Source: Desulfobacterales bacterium (GTDB lineage Bacteria; Desulfobacterota; Dissulfuribacteria; Dissulfuribacterales; JAMONC01). Taken from it: 32,523 bases of DNA. Positions 31,825-32,523 of this stretch are shown here, one piece after another. The notes under the pieces were generated by a model. It saw only the letters and a program-made list of their open reading frames with translations. It was not told the origin of the DNA and searched no databases. The DNA lies in the NCBI GenBank assembly GCA_027066725.1, contig JAMONC010000251.1, forward strand, positions 1 through 32,523, given 5' to 3'. How positions within the stretch are numbered: the stretch's first letter is position 1; the number at the start of each line of letters is the position of its first letter. The translations under genes were made by a program, and so were the position numbers.

Positions 31825-32502
31825 ATGAGACCACATCCAATTCGTATAAAACTTTTAATACCCGCAAGTAGTGATTTTCGTTTTCTTTTAGAAAGAGGCT
31901 ATCCTAGGGATAGTGCTTTAAAGTTTGTAGGAGATCACTATCAACTTCACCAAAGAGAGCGAGATATCTTAATGCGTTCGGTCTTTAGTAAAAGAATAAG
32001 TGCTATAAGAAAGAAAAAATGTTTATCGCCCTTAGAATTAAAAGGCAAAAATTTGGCAATAGATGGATATAATGTCCTTATCACCCTAGAAAGCGCACTA
32101 AAAAGAAAACCGTTAGTATTAGCAGATGATGGATTTATAAGGGATATAAGTAGGGTTTTTAGGAGCTTTCGTCCAACAGAGCTAACTAAAAAGGCTTGTG
32201 AATTGATATTTTCCTTTTTAAAAGAGCTAGATGTAAAAACCGTGATATTTTATTTAGATAAGCCAATATCTAAAAGTGGAGAGCTTTCAACTAGAATAAA
32301 TTATTGGTTAAGTAATTATGGACTTAAAGGAAACGCCTATCCTGTAGCCTCTCCTGAAAGGTTACTAAAAGAACATGATGGCGTTGTATCTACAGCAGAT
32401 TCTGTAGTATTAGATAAAGCGGATAAGCTGTTTGACCTAGCTGGTCATATAATAAGAAATAACTTAAAAGAAACTGAAGGGCTTTTTGTTGTGTTTGGAT
32501 GA
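31825..32502 (+). CDS. DUF434/DUF5616-type protein with PIN-like C-terminal domain
   Basis: 225 residues. The N-terminal 65 residues (SDFRFLLERGYPRDSALKFVGDHYQLHQRERDILMR) match my knowledge of DUF434, a small helical domain shared by archaea and some bacteria. Residues 75-225 look like a PIN/NYN-type nuclease fold: LAIDGYNVLITLE (77-89) has the DGYN hallmark with D80, FYLDKP gives D145, and STADSVVLDKAD gives D192, D197 and D200. Acidic residues at strand ends fit a metal-dependent RNase, but no activity is known to me. The start ATG lies in an A-rich stretch without a clear ribosome-binding site. Nothing identifiable follows before the window ends. Confidence 0.82.
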   Translation: MRPHPIRIKLLIPASSDFRFLLERGYPRDSALKFVGDHYQLHQRERDILMRSVFSKRISAIRKKKCLSPLELKGKNLAIDGYNVLITLESALKRKPLVLADDGFIRDISRVFRSFRPTELTKKACELIFSFLKELDVKTVIFYLDKPISKSGELSTRINYWLSNYGLKGNAYPVASPERLLKEHDGVVSTADSVVLDKADKLFDLAGHIIRNNLKETEGLFVVFG

Positions 32503-32523
32503 TGTAACTGTTTTTTATTTTAT

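Noticed and set aside
1..32523. Search by eye for CRISPR arrays, tRNA or rRNA genes, insertion sequences, phage genes and toxin-antitoxin pairs
   Set aside because: No regularly spaced repeats, no tRNA-like cloverleaf, no transposase or integrase motifs, and no small paired toxin-antitoxin frames were seen. Base composition looks even across the window.

Overview
This is an A+T-rich bacterial chromosome segment, densely packed with ordinary housekeeping genes. By eye it is about one third G+C. I see no rRNA, tRNA, CRISPR array, prophage, insertion sequence or transposase. A diderm (Gram-negative) cell is indicated by the Mla-type lipid-transport genes and the export-signal protein next to them. 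The following suggest an anaerobe of the Desulfobacterota/Thermodesulfobacteriota type: a PxxKW cysteine-rich protein, a two-gene SUF iron-sulfur system, a sigma-54 response regulator, and cobalamin uptake plus synthesis. That placement is inference from gene content, not from a marker-gene tree.

Layout, left to right. (1) 1-1409, minus strand: the start of a cobalamin uptake operon (permease, then the first 18 codons of its ATPase). It sits behind a textbook cobalamin riboswitch with an intrinsic terminator. (2) 1544-1834, plus strand: the small PxxKW protein, closed by a bidirectional terminator. (3) 1902-8031, minus strand, three units: hisD-fsa; rplM-rpsI with its own promoter and terminator; and argC-truA-aspC. 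(4) 8213-10006, plus strand: an unrecognised 597-residue protein with a CCHC zinc knuckle, TPR-like helices and a C-terminal membrane anchor. (5) 9998-11807, minus strand: a metallo-beta-lactamase-fold hydrolase followed by nth. (6) 11868-13301, plus strand: the cobyrinate a,c-diamide synthase gene. (7) 13302-20040, minus strand: a seven-gene run with short gaps, in transcription order sufC, sufB-like, nadE, YhaM-like exoribonuclease, holB, recR, CPBP protease. (8) 20333-27234, plus strand: mlaE, mlaF, mlaD, an exported protein rich in Trp-Pro repeats, hpt, a YkgJ-type cysteine-cluster protein and a condensation-fold acyltransferase-like protein. (9) 27422-28882, plus strand: a sigma-54 response regulator with an altered GAFTGA motif. 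(10) 28879-31778, minus strand: def-fmt-rsmB, which joins translation initiation with rRNA methylation. (11) 31825-32502, plus strand: a DUF434/PIN-like protein.

The genes least explained by known families are the Trp-Pro repeat protein attached to the Mla genes and the zinc-knuckle/TPR/tail-anchor protein. Smaller oddities are a 46-bp exact duplication inside mlaD, GAFTHA in the sigma-54 activator, a missing canonical histidine in the acyltransferase-like protein, and a SUF locus with no cysteine desulfurase beside it. No obviously new multi-gene defence or mobile system is visible.
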